A DNA stretch of 64,000 bases. It comes from Phycobacter sedimenti. Lineage in GTDB: Bacteria > Pseudomonadota > Alphaproteobacteria > Rhodobacterales > Rhodobacteraceae. This document shows positions 7,838-15,696 of this stretch, in pieces. The translations under genes were made by a program, and so were the position numbers. The number at the start of each line of letters is the position of its first letter. Positions within the stretch are counted from its first letter, which is position 1. Where the stretch lies: NCBI RefSeq assembly GCF_038148855.1, contig NZ_JBBVGR010000002.1, positions 484,310 to 548,309 of the forward strand, written 5' to 3'. The notes under the pieces were generated by a model. The model was not told the DNA's origin. It searched no databases and saw only the letters and a program-made list of their open reading frames with translations.

Positions 7838-9346
7838 ATGAATATCGGTCTTTGGCTGGCGCGTCGCGCGGCGTCGGATGGCGCGCGTCCTGCTTTGTTT
7901 CTGGGGCAGGATCAGGTGGTGGATTATGGCGGGTTTCACGAGTGCGCGGCGCGGGTTGCGGCCTGGCTGATCGGCAATGGGATCAAGCCGGGGGACCGGG
8001 TTGCGATCTTCATGAAGAACTGCCCGGACTACCTGACCACGCTGTATGGGATCTGGTACGCGGGGGCGGCGGCGGTTCCCATCAACGCCAAGCTCCACGG
8101 GCGCGAGGCGGCCTATATCCTGTCGGATTCAGGCACGCGGCTGGTCTTTACCTCAACCGGACTGGATAACGCTCTGGCCAAAGCTGACACAACAGTCGAG
8201 ATCGTCGATCTTGCCAGCGACGCCTATGCTGCGGCGCGGGCAACCGATCCCATTGCAGAACCGTTGCGGCGGGCGCCTGAGGATCTGGCCTGGCTGTTCT
8301 ATACTTCGGGCACCACCGGCAGGCCCAAGGGTGTGATGATTACCCATCGGATGCTGGTTGCGGTCTCGCTGGCCTATTTTGTCGACGTGGACCAGGCCAC
8401 GGGCGAGGACCAGATCCTCTATGCCGCGCCGATGAGCCACGGTGCAGGCCTTTACAACATGCTGCATGTGTTGGTGGGGGCGGCGCATGTCTGCCCGGTC
8501 TCTGGCGGGTTTGACGAGGCAGAGATCTTCGATCTGGCCGAGCATTTCGGGCGCGTGCAGATGTTTGCAGCGCCCACCATGGTGACCCGCATGACAGCCG
8601 TGGCAAAACAGACCGGTCGCACCGGCAGGGGCCTGCGCACCGTGGTCTATGCAGGCGGCCCTATGTATCTGGCCGATATCATCGACGCGGTGGATCATTT
8701 CGGGCCGGTCTTCGTGCAGATCTACGGTCAGGGGGAATGCCCGATGGGTATCACCGCCTTGCCGCGTCACGATGTGATTGACCGCAGCCACCCCGACTGG
8801 CGCGCGCGCCTCGCCAGCGTTGGCCGCGCCCAAAGTCCGGTGGAGGTGCAGATCGGCACGCCCGAGGGCGAGATTCTGCGGCCCGGCACCATCGGTGAAA
8901 TCATGGTCCGCGGTGATGCGGTGATGCCCGGATACTGGAATAACCCCAAGGCCAGCGCAAAAACTCTGAAGGGCGGCTGGCTGATGACCGGCGATATGGG
9001 GGTAATGGACGATGCCGGATACCTGACGCTTCAGGACCGTTCCAAGGACATGATCATCACCGGGGGCTCCAACGTCTATCCCCGCGAGGTGGAGGAGGTG
9101 CTTCTGATGCACCCGGACGTTCAGGAGGTGTCCGTCGTGGGGCGCAAACATCCCGACTGGGGCGAAGAGGTGGTGGCCTTCATCGTCGGGACAGCGGACG
9201 AGGCAGAGCTGGACGCCGTTTGCAATGATCAGATCGCGCGGTTCAAGCGGCCCAAGGCCTATATCACCCTGCCGGATCTGCCCAAGAACAACTACGGCAA
9301 GGTCCTGAAGACCGAGCTGCGCAAAATGCTGGAGGAAAAGGCATGA
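7838..9346 (+). CDS. Class I adenylate-forming enzyme (acyl-CoA synthetase)
   Basis: A 502-residue AMP-binding enzyme that activates a carboxylic acid through an acyl-adenylate and transfers it to CoA. The P-loop YTSGTTGRPKGVMITH is at about 157-172. It is followed by IYGQGECPMGIT (A5), WLMTGDMGVMDDAGYLTLQDRSKDMIITGG (A7-A8) and NYGKVLKTEL with the catalytic lysine near the C-terminus. Substrate is not evident; long-chain, aromatic or hydroxy acids are possible. The start at 7838 follows GGGAGGG at about 6 nt. It overlaps the next gene by ATGA, so the two are co-translated. Confidence 0.9.
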   Translation: MNIGLWLARRAASDGARPALFLGQDQVVDYGGFHECAARVAAWLIGNGIKPGDRVAIFMKNCPDYLTTLYGIWYAGAAAVPINAKLHGREAAYILSDSGTRLVFTSTGLDNALAKADTTVEIVDLASDAYAAARATDPIAEPLRRAPEDLAWLFYTSGTTGRPKGVMITHRMLVAVSLAYFVDVDQATGEDQILYAAPMSHGAGLYNMLHVLVGAAHVCPVSGGFDEAEIFDLAEHFGRVQMFAAPTMVTRMTAVAKQTGRTGRGLRTVVYAGGPMYLADIIDAVDHFGPVFVQIYGQGECPMGITALPRHDVIDRSHPDWRARLASVGRAQSPVEVQIGTPEGEILRPGTIGEIMVRGDAVMPGYWNNPKASAKTLKGGWLMTGDMGVMDDAGYLTLQDRSKDMIITGGSNVYPREVEEVLLMHPDVQEVSVVGRKHPDWGEEVVAFIVGTADEAELDAVCNDQIARFKRPKAYITLPDLPKNNYGKVLKTELRKMLEEKA

Positions 9347-10146
9347 CGGATCTGAACGGAAGGACGGCGCTTGTCACGGGGTCGGTGCAGGGGATAGGTC
9401 TGGCCATCGCGCGGGAACTGGCTGCGGCAGGCGCACGGATTGCTGTGCATGGGATCGCGGACGAAACCACCGCGCAGGCTGCGGTACAGACCCTGAAGGA
9501 GGCCGGTGCCCCCGAAGCGCGGTTCTTTCCGGGTGATCTGAGCAACCCGGAAGAGATCGATACGTTGATGGACGCGGTCGCTGACTGGGGTGGGGCCGAT
9601 ATCGTGGTGAACAACGCTGGCATTCAGAAGACCGCTCCCCTGGCAGAGATGCCCCGGGAAACCTGGGATGCCATCCTGGCGGTGAACCTTTCGGCGGCCT
9701 TTCACATCATGCAGGCGGCGCTGCCGGGGATGGCGAAGCGCGGTTATGGTCGGGTGATCAATATCGCATCGGTCCATGGGCTCGTGGCCAGCAAGGACAA
9801 GGCGCCCTATGTAGCGGCAAAGTTCGGCCTTGTTGGCCTTAGCCGGGTCGCGGCGCTGGAATACGCAAATCAGGGCGACGGCAAGACCGGTGGCATTACC
9901 GTGAACTGCATCTGTCCGGGCTGGACCGAAACCGCGATCATCGAACCGCAGGTGGCGGCGCGGGCGGCGCAGATGGGCGGTGACAGGGCCGCAGGTATCG
10001 CTGATCTTCTAAGTGAGAAGCAGCCCAGCCAGCGTCTGTCGGATCCCTCTGAAATCGGAGCATTGGCGCTATGGCTCTGTGCGCCGGTGGCTCATAACGT
10101 CACTGGCACGGCCATTCCCGTGGATGGAGGCTGGACGGCACAGTAG
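9343..10146 (+). CDS. SDR family oxidoreductase, 3-hydroxybutyrate dehydrogenase-like
   Basis: A 267-residue short-chain dehydrogenase. The nucleotide-binding motif TGSVQGIG is at 12-19, NNAG at 90-93, and the catalytic Ser143, Tyr156 and Lys160 (YVAAK) are in place. The long C-terminal helical region with GWTETAIIEPQVAARAAQMGGDRAAGIADLLSEKQPS resembles the substrate-loop region of D-3-hydroxybutyrate dehydrogenases, which interconvert 3-hydroxybutyrate and acetoacetate with NAD. The overlap with the upstream CoA ligase suggests a joint ketone-body or short-chain acid pathway. Exact substrate is uncertain. It ends 3 bp from the stop of the convergent LuxR-type gene. Confidence 0.88.
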   Translation: MTDLNGRTALVTGSVQGIGLAIARELAAAGARIAVHGIADETTAQAAVQTLKEAGAPEARFFPGDLSNPEEIDTLMDAVADWGGADIVVNNAGIQKTAPLAEMPRETWDAILAVNLSAAFHIMQAALPGMAKRGYGRVINIASVHGLVASKDKAPYVAAKFGLVGLSRVAALEYANQGDGKTGGITVNCICPGWTETAIIEPQVAARAAQMGGDRAAGIADLLSEKQPSQRLSDPSEIGALALWLCAPVAHNVTGTAIPVDGGWTAQ

Positions 10147-10148
10147 CC

Positions 10149-10673
10149 TTATTGATCCTGTGAGGAAGCCTGAGGGCGTTGCCCCATTAGGGTGTCGATC
10201 AGCAGGCTCATCAACTCGGCCCGATTGGCGCTCCCTGATTTTCGATAGATCGCATTGAGCTGCGCCTTGACCGTGCCCTCGGCGCTGCCGCGCATCTGGG
10301 CGATCTCGCCGGTGCTGAGGCCCTTGACCAGAAAGGTCGCCACATCGCGCTCTGCGGGGGTCAGGCTCCATGCGCTGAATTCGGCATCGATCACCTCTTG
10401 TATGGCGCCCTGTGCACTGCGCAGGCTGTCCTCAAGATGCGCCTTGCGCCGCAACAGCCACATCAGGATGCGCCCCTCAACGAAAATAGCGGCGATCAGC
10501 CCAAAGGTGGCGATCGCTTCGAGGACGGCATGGCGTCCCTCGGTCTGCATCGCACCGGGCATCAGAAGGTCCGCCACGATATCGCCAAGGAAGATCGCCG
10601 CGCAGATGGACTGCACGACGATGAGGGCGATCAGGACGGCGGGTTTGGCCGGGTCGGTTCGGGTGCTGCTCAA
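10149..10673 (-). CDS. Membrane-anchored LuxR-type regulator with TTG start
   Basis: A 174-residue protein. Two predicted membrane segments come first (about 13-37, AVLIALIVVQSICAAIFLGDIVADLL; about 47-72, AIATFGLIAAIFVEGRILMWLL). A short helical linker follows, then a LuxR-type helix-turn-helix (LTPAERDVATFLVKGLSTGEIAQMRGSAEGTVKAQLNAIYRKSGSANRAELMSLL). I placed the start at TTG 10673 because it overlaps the TGA stop of the cytochrome b gene (TTGA); a longer open frame would run far into that gene. It is translationally coupled to the cytochrome gene and may sense a membrane or redox signal (inference). Confidence 0.75.
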   Translation of the reverse strand: MSSTRTDPAKPAVLIALIVVQSICAAIFLGDIVADLLMPGAMQTEGRHAVLEAIATFGLIAAIFVEGRILMWLLRRKAHLEDSLRSAQGAIQEVIDAEFSAWSLTPAERDVATFLVKGLSTGEIAQMRGSAEGTVKAQLNAIYRKSGSANRAELMSLLIDTLMGQRPQASSQDQ

Positions 10674-11212
10674 GGCCTTGGCTCCGCATGTGGTGTCGGC
10701 ATCTCCTTGTAGCCGGTGATCATCGCGCGGGCCAGATTGATCCGGGTGCGGCGGCTTTCGAAAATGACAGCGCCAATGTGCAACACGACCGAGATTTCGG
10801 CCCATGTGACCAGCGCTTCATGGAGCTCTTCGGGCCATTCTGTGCCCCAGAACATATCGGTGGTCATCAGATATCCGGTTGCCCCGATCCCGATGAGGCT
10901 CAGCAGCAGGTTGTAGATCATCAGCGCCCCAAGGGGGGAGTGACCTTTGTGCGCGTTTGTACGTCCGGTGGCGATTTCGGTCAGTTGCTCCACCGCTCCG
11001 GAGGGGCTGGGCAGAAAGCTGGAGAACCGTGCATAGCGACTGCCGATCATCCCCCAGGCCAGCCGTGCGGCGACTAGGCCCAGAACCACATAACCCAGAG
11101 TTTCATGCAGTTTGGCATCGGGGTCAATCACCAGCGCATTCAGCGTGAAGAGGAGGACAAGCGACCAGTGGAACAGGCGTACCAGCGGATCCCAGACATA
11201 GTGACTTTGCAT
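10670..11212 (-). CDS. Cytochrome b561-type membrane protein
   Basis: A 180-residue integral membrane cytochrome b/b6 domain protein. About four membrane segments are seen, with candidate haem-ligating histidines in RLFHWSL (H15), KLHETLGY (H36), LHEALVTWAEISVVLHIGAV and near the second helix. Such proteins carry electrons across or within the membrane, usually between quinol and a periplasmic c-type haem or other acceptor. It is flanked upstream by a secreted PepSY protein and downstream by the coupled LuxR-type regulator, so the three form a small redox cassette. The start at 11212 opens MQSHYVWDPLVRLFHW, typical for the family. Confidence 0.88.
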   Translation of the reverse strand: MQSHYVWDPLVRLFHWSLVLLFTLNALVIDPDAKLHETLGYVVLGLVAARLAWGMIGSRYARFSSFLPSPSGAVEQLTEIATGRTNAHKGHSPLGALMIYNLLLSLIGIGATGYLMTTDMFWGTEWPEELHEALVTWAEISVVLHIGAVIFESRRTRINLARAMITGYKEMPTPHAEPRP

Positions 11213-11286
11213 GGCGGTCTCCTGTTATTGGGAGAAAGGCAGGGCGGAGGGGACCGCACCTGCCGATAGGATATGCGGACGAAAGA

Positions 11287-11535
11287 TCAGTCTTCCTTGA
11301 CGCGGATGATTTCCATCTTGTCGTTCATGTAGATTTCCAGCTTCTTGCCGTCCTTGATGGCGTAAGCCTCGTAGAGGCCGTCTTCCTTTTCGATCTTGCG
11401 CACTTCATAGCCCTGTTCGGTGAGCGTGGTGCGGATCTTGGCTTCGACCTCGGCGCTGGGCTTGTTGTCCGAGGCGAAAGCGGCAACGGGAACCATAAGG
11501 GCCAGAGCGAGGATTTGGGCGGAACGTGCAAACAT
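11287..11535 (-). CDS. PepSY domain-containing periplasmic protein
   Basis: An 82-residue exported protein. Residues 1-22 are a signal peptide (MFARSAQILALALMVPVAAFAS). The mature 60 residues form one PepSY-like unit (AEVEAKIRTTLTEQGYEVRKIEKEDGLYEAYAIKDGKKLEIYMNDK). PepSY proteins are often found with cytochrome b561 genes and may modulate electron transfer or peptidases in the periplasm; the exact role is unknown. It lies 74 bp upstream of the cytochrome b gene on the same strand, probably one transcript. A consensus-like site (GGAGAC) precedes its start. Confidence 0.85.
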   Translation of the reverse strand: MFARSAQILALALMVPVAAFASDNKPSAEVEAKIRTTLTEQGYEVRKIEKEDGLYEAYAIKDGKKLEIYMNDKMEIIRVKED

Positions 11536-11695
11536 CAGTTGTCTCCTTGATGTGAGTTTGGCCCGCTAGGCTTGCGGGCGCCGTGTCACCAACATTGGAG
11601 AGCAAGCAGCCGACGATAATAGGCGGAGAGGTAGACAGAGACCTGCTTGAAGGCGTCTATAACCGCGGTTTATGCGCCTTTCTCCTCTTGCCGAC

Positions 11696-11729
11696 ACAAA
11701 AAGGGCCGTCTCGGCAGGAGACGGCCCTT
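11696..11729 (-). terminator. Terminator of the liv operon
   Basis: On the minus strand, perfect 12-bp arms AAGGGCCGTCTC and GAGACGGCCCTT surround a 5-nt loop, followed by TTTTTGTG. It is 50 bp after the livF stop. Confidence 0.88.
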
Positions 11730-11778
11730 GAAGGATCCACACCAACCCAATGGCCGGTGCGAGGGGGGAGATGTCGGA

Positions 11779-12534
11779 TCAGATCGCCAGGTATTCTGCA
11801 CGCAGCTCAGCGTTTTCCAGAACCTCCGATGCGGTGCCGTCAAAGACGATCCCGCCGGTGTCCAGGATCACGGCCCGGTCTGCAAGCTCCAGCGCACGCA
11901 CCGCGTTCTGCTCCACGAGGATGGTCGTCATGCCCTGTTCCTTGATGTGGATGAGGGTCTTTTCGATCTCATCCACGATCACCGGTGCCAGACCCTCGTA
12001 GGGTTCGTCCAGCAGGAGCACCTTGATGTCACGGGCCAGCGCACGGGCGATGGCCAGCATCTGCTGCTCACCACCCGAAAGGGTCACGCCCTCCTGTTTG
12101 CGCCGCTCGCCAAGGCGGGGGAACAGGTCATAAAGGCGCTCGATCGACCAACCGATAGGCGGAGCGATCTGGGCCAGCTGCAGGTTTTCCTCGACCGTGA
12201 GGCCGGGGATGATGCGGCGATCCTCGGGCACCAAGCCCAGGCCAGCGGTGGCGGCCTCATGGCTGGACATCAGGTGCAGCGGCTGGTGATCGAGCCAGAT
12301 CTCGCCCTGGGTCACCTGCGGATCGCCGATGCGCGCGATCGAGCGCAGGGTCGAGGTCTTTCCGGCACCGTTGCGGCCCAGAAGGGCGAGGATCTCGCCT
12401 TCGTGGACGTTGAAGTTGATGCCCTGCACGATGTAGCTCTCGCCATAATAAGCGTGCATGTCCCAGACCGACAGGAAGGCCGGAGCCGTCGTCGCTTGGT
12501 TGGCGTTCTTGGAGAAATCCGGTTTGACGTTCAT
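11779..12534 (-). CDS. Branched-chain-type ABC transporter ATP-binding protein LivF-like
   Basis: A 251-residue cytoplasmic ATPase of an HAAT (hydrophobic amino acid-type) importer. Walker A GRNGAGKT, signature LSGGEQQML and Walker B VLLLDEPYEGL are all present. The overall form (LLGRNGAGKTSTLRSI, LGLVPEDRRIIPGLTVEENL) is that of LivF. An N-terminal extension of about 20 residues precedes the usual start. It is the last gene of a five-gene minus-strand operon, 12 bp after livG, and is followed by a strong terminator. The transported substrate cannot be fixed from sequence. Confidence 0.9.
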   Translation of the reverse strand: MNVKPDFSKNANQATTAPAFLSVWDMHAYYGESYIVQGINFNVHEGEILALLGRNGAGKTSTLRSIARIGDPQVTQGEIWLDHQPLHLMSSHEAATAGLGLVPEDRRIIPGLTVEENLQLAQIAPPIGWSIERLYDLFPRLGERRKQEGVTLSGGEQQMLAIARALARDIKVLLLDEPYEGLAPVIVDEIEKTLIHIKEQGMTTILVEQNAVRALELADRAVILDTGGIVFDGTASEVLENAELRAEYLAI

Positions 12535-12546
12535 CTGTCTCTCTCC

Positions 12547-13302
12547 TTATGCGGTTTCGCCCAGGTACGCTTCGCGCACCTTGGGATTGCCGCGGATGTT
12601 TTCCGGATCGTCCTCGACCAGGGGGGTGCCCTGGGCCAGAACGGTGATCCGGTTGGCAAGGCTGAACACCACATGCATGTCGTGTTCGATGATGGCGATG
12701 GTGATGTCGCGCTCTTCCGAGATCTGTTTCAGCAGATCGATGGTATTGTTGGTGTCGGCCCGCGCCATGCCGGCGGTGGGTTCATCCAACAGCAAGAGAC
12801 GCGGCTCCTGCGACAGGCACATGCCGATCTCAAGACGCCGCTTGTCGCCGCGTGACATGGCGGCGGCATGCATGTGCCGCTTGTCCGCCATGTTCATTTC
12901 AACCAGCATCTGTTCGGCCTTTTCCAGCACGTCCTTCTGATCCTTGATCGAGCGGATGGCGTTCAGCTCGAACGCGCCGTCCCGTTTTGCAAAACAGGGG
13001 ATCAGCATGTTTTCCATCACCGTCAGATCGCCAAAGATCTCGGGTGTCTGGAACACGCGGGAAATGCCCATCTGGTTGATTTCATAAGGCGCACGCCCCA
13101 GCACAGACTGACCGTCGAACATGACCGATCCGGTGTCGGGGATCAGCTTGCCGACCAAGCAGTTCAAGAGGGTGGATTTGCCCGCCCCGTTCGGCCCGAT
13201 GATGGCGTGAACGGAGTTTTCCTTGACGCTGAGGTTTACATCCGACAGCGCCTGAAGGCCGCCGAACCGCTTACCTACGTTTTTGACTTCGAGAATACCC
13301 AT
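12547..13302 (-). CDS. Branched-chain-type ABC transporter ATP-binding protein LivG-like
   Basis: A 251-residue ATPase partner of the LivF-like subunit. Walker A is GPNGAGKST, the signature region is MSRGDKRRLEIGMCL (an Arg-Gly variant of LSGGQ), and Walker B is LLLLDEPTAGM. The LivG-type helical insertion is present (SRVFQTPEIFGDLTVMENMLIPC). The C-terminus ENIRGNPKVREAYLGE is the characteristic LivG tail. It lies between livM (12 bp) and livF (12 bp). The signature change (SRGDKR for SGGQ/SGGEQ) is noteworthy but tolerated in some LivG homologues. Confidence 0.9.
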   Translation of the reverse strand: MGILEVKNVGKRFGGLQALSDVNLSVKENSVHAIIGPNGAGKSTLLNCLVGKLIPDTGSVMFDGQSVLGRAPYEINQMGISRVFQTPEIFGDLTVMENMLIPCFAKRDGAFELNAIRSIKDQKDVLEKAEQMLVEMNMADKRHMHAAAMSRGDKRRLEIGMCLSQEPRLLLLDEPTAGMARADTNNTIDLLKQISEERDITIAIIEHDMHVVFSLANRITVLAQGTPLVEDDPENIRGNPKVREAYLGETA

Positions 13303-13314
13303 TGGTCGGTCTCC

Positions 13315-14517
13315 TTATTCCGCAGGTTCGGTTTTGCCGTCAGCCGAGGTCTTGCCGGACTTGCGTCTCTTGACCCAGGCTGCGATGCGCTGACCACCTT
13401 CCACGAGGCCGCCGGGCAGGAAGATCACAACCATCATGAACAGGATACCAAGCGTCAGATGCCAGCCCTTGCCGATGAAGGGGTAGAGGACGGCGACGAT
13501 GAAGTCTTCAAGACCGTCAGGCAGGAAGGCGAACCATTCATGCAGGATGGTGGCGTTGATCTTCGAGAAGATGTTCTCGAAGTATTTGATGAAGCCCGCG
13601 CCCAGAACCGGGCCAATCAGGGTGCCCGCACCGCCGAGGATGGTCATCAGAACGACCTCGCCCGAAGCGGTCCACTGCATGCGCTCGGCGCCTGCCAGCG
13701 GGTCCATCGAAGCCATCAGGCCACCGGCGAGACCGGCATACATGCCCGAGATCACAAAGGCCGCAAGCGTGTAGGGGCGGGTGTTGAGACCGGTATAGTT
13801 CATCCGCTGCTGGTTTGACTTCACCGCCCGCAGCATCATGCCAAAGGGCGAGCGGAAGATGCGGATCGCCAGATAGAAGGAGGCAATCAGAACCAGCGCA
13901 CTGAAATAGTAACCAACGTTGAAGGTGAAGGTCCAGCTGCCGATGACCATGTCGAGACTGTCACGCATCTCGAGGCCAAAGAGGCCGGGGACCGGGATGT
14001 TGCCTTCCGGCGTCTGGCTCTGGCCCAGGATCCGCGGATCGTCCAGCGCCAGCTGCAGGCCCGTTTCCCCGCCGGTGATCGGCGTCAGAACCGAATAGGC
14101 GAGGGCGAACATCATCTGCGCGAAGGCCAGCGTCAGGATCGAGAAGTAGATGCCCGAGCGACGCAGGCTGATGAAGCCGATAAGCAGCGAGAACAACCCG
14201 GCCACGATCACCGATAGGATGATGGCGGGGATGACGTTCATGCTCAGCAGTTTGAACATCCAGACCGCCGCATAGGATCCGACCCCCAGAAAGGCCGCAT
14301 GGCCGAACGAGAGGTAGCCGGTGAGGCCGAAGAGAATGTTGAACCCGATGGCGAAGATCCCGAAGATCACGAACCGCTGCATCAGGTCGGGATAGCCCGC
14401 GTTGAACTGCGCCATGGCGCTGTCTGCGGGAAAGGGGTTCAGGATGAAGGGTGCGAACAGGGTCAGCACCGCCACTGCGATCAGCAGGGTAAGATCGGAT
14501 TTTTCCAGATTGAACAT
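13315..14517 (-). CDS. Branched-chain-type ABC transporter permease LivM-like
   Basis: A 400-residue inner-membrane permease with about ten hydrophobic segments. Family landmarks are GFNILFGLTGYLSFGHAAFLGVGSYAAVW near residue 58, SLRRSGIYFSILTLAFAQMMFALAYS, and AFVISGMYAGLAGGLMASMDPLAGAERMQWTASGEVVLMTILGGAGTLIGPVLGAGFIKYFE. The C-terminal cytoplasmic tail is basic (KRRKSGKTSADGKTEPAE). It is longer than E. coli-type cores by a periplasmic insertion at about 140-180 (TGGETGLQLALDDPRILG). It is 4 bp downstream of livH. Confidence 0.92.
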   Translation of the reverse strand: MFNLEKSDLTLLIAVAVLTLFAPFILNPFPADSAMAQFNAGYPDLMQRFVIFGIFAIGFNILFGLTGYLSFGHAAFLGVGSYAAVWMFKLLSMNVIPAIILSVIVAGLFSLLIGFISLRRSGIYFSILTLAFAQMMFALAYSVLTPITGGETGLQLALDDPRILGQSQTPEGNIPVPGLFGLEMRDSLDMVIGSWTFTFNVGYYFSALVLIASFYLAIRIFRSPFGMMLRAVKSNQQRMNYTGLNTRPYTLAAFVISGMYAGLAGGLMASMDPLAGAERMQWTASGEVVLMTILGGAGTLIGPVLGAGFIKYFENIFSKINATILHEWFAFLPDGLEDFIVAVLYPFIGKGWHLTLGILFMMVVIFLPGGLVEGGQRIAAWVKRRKSGKTSADGKTEPAE

Positions 14518-14521
14518 GCTG

Positions 14522-15553
14522 TTACTCCTCCATCACGCCTTTACGGCCCATCAGGCCACGCGGACGGGTCAGCAGAATGATGATGGCGACCAGATAGATG
14601 ATGACCTGGTTGATGCCGGGGATGATGTCGATGACTTCACGCATCGAGGCAAAGCTTTCGAGAATGCCCAGAAGGAACCCTGCCAGAACCGCGCCAGGCA
14701 GAGAGCCCATGCCGCCGACAACCACCACCACGAATGAGAGCACGAGGAAGTCCATGCCCATATGATAGTTGGGAGAGTTGATCGGCGTGTACATGACGCC
14801 GGCAAGCCCCGCCACGGCGGCGGCAATGCCGAACATGATGGTGAACCGGCGGTCGATGTTGATACCCAGGAGGCCCACTGTCTCACGGTCGGCCATGCCG
14901 GCGCGCACGACCATTCCGAAGGTGGTGAACTGCAGGAAGGCAAAGACGGCGCCGATGATCACGGCTGCAAAGGCAAAGTAGATGATCCGCCAGTAGGGGT
15001 AGATGATAATATTGGGATCAAAACCGATCATCGCACCAAAATCCAGGGAACCCTTGAAGGCCTCGGGCGCCGGGGTCGGGATCGGGTTTGCGCCGTAGAA
15101 GTATTTGATCACTTCCTGCAGGACAATGGCGAGGCCAAAGGTCACCAGGATCTGGTCTGCGTGCGGGCGCTTGTAGAAATGCTTGATCAGCCCGCGCTCC
15201 ATGATGACCCCGACAAGGATCATGATCGGGATCGCAAACAGCACCGACAGCGGCACCGCCCAGTCAATGATTGTATTGCCTGCTGCCTCTCCGAAGAGGC
15301 CGTGTACGTAAGGAACGTCCACCTTCAGCGGGTTGCCGAGAAAGTCTTTCTGGGTTTCGTCGATGATCGTATGGCTCAGCGTCAGGATGCGGCTCAGCGT
15401 CACCGCGCAGAAGGCCCCGATCATGAACAGGGCGCCATGGGCGAAGTTCACAACGCCCAATGTGCCGAAGATAAGTGTGAGTCCCAGCGCAATCAGCGCA
15501 TAGGCCGAGCCCTTGTCGAGCCCGTTCAGGATTTGAAGGATTATGGCGTCCAT
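14522..15553 (-). CDS. Branched-chain-type ABC transporter permease LivH-like
   Basis: A 343-residue inner-membrane permease. It begins LQILNGLDKGSAYALIALGLTLIFGTLGVVNFAHGALFMIGAF, the hallmark of LivH. The conserved cytoplasmic motif GMVVRAGMADRETVGLLGINIDRRFTIMFGIAAAVAGLAGVMYTP and the end FVVVVVGGMGSLPGAVLAGFLLGILESFA follow. An unusual extra loop of about 50 residues (DETQKDFLGNPLKVDVPYVHGLFGEAAGNT) lies between the first and second helix groups. It is second in the operon after the binding-protein gene. Confidence 0.92.
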   Translation of the reverse strand: MDAIILQILNGLDKGSAYALIALGLTLIFGTLGVVNFAHGALFMIGAFCAVTLSRILTLSHTIIDETQKDFLGNPLKVDVPYVHGLFGEAAGNTIIDWAVPLSVLFAIPIMILVGVIMERGLIKHFYKRPHADQILVTFGLAIVLQEVIKYFYGANPIPTPAPEAFKGSLDFGAMIGFDPNIIIYPYWRIIYFAFAAVIIGAVFAFLQFTTFGMVVRAGMADRETVGLLGINIDRRFTIMFGIAAAVAGLAGVMYTPINSPNYHMGMDFLVLSFVVVVVGGMGSLPGAVLAGFLLGILESFASMREVIDIIPGINQVIIYLVAIIILLTRPRGLMGRKGVMEE

Positions 15554-15633
15554 TGTCCCACCCTTGGAAAGTGTGAGTGCATAAAGCGAAAATGCCCGGG
15601 GAGCGGGCGACTGTGGGGGAAGTGGTCAAAGAG

Positions 15634-15662
15634 GGCGGGGGCCGTCACGAAGAGAGCCCGCC
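15634..15662 (-). other. Intercistronic stem-loop between binding-protein and permease genes
   Basis: GGCGGG and CCCGCC, with further G/C pairing around them, can form a hairpin in the 143-bp gap after the substrate-binding protein gene. No T-run follows. Such hairpins often stabilise the upstream message so that the binding protein is made in excess. Confidence 0.4.
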
Positions 15663-15696
15663 GCCCGTTTGTTCACGTCAACTCAAGGCGCGGGGA

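Noticed and set aside
12810..12870. Degenerate ABC signature (SRGDKR) of the LivG-like protein as a sign of inactivation.
   Set aside because: Walker A, Walker B and the rest of the protein are intact and the operon is complete, so a tolerated variant is more likely.
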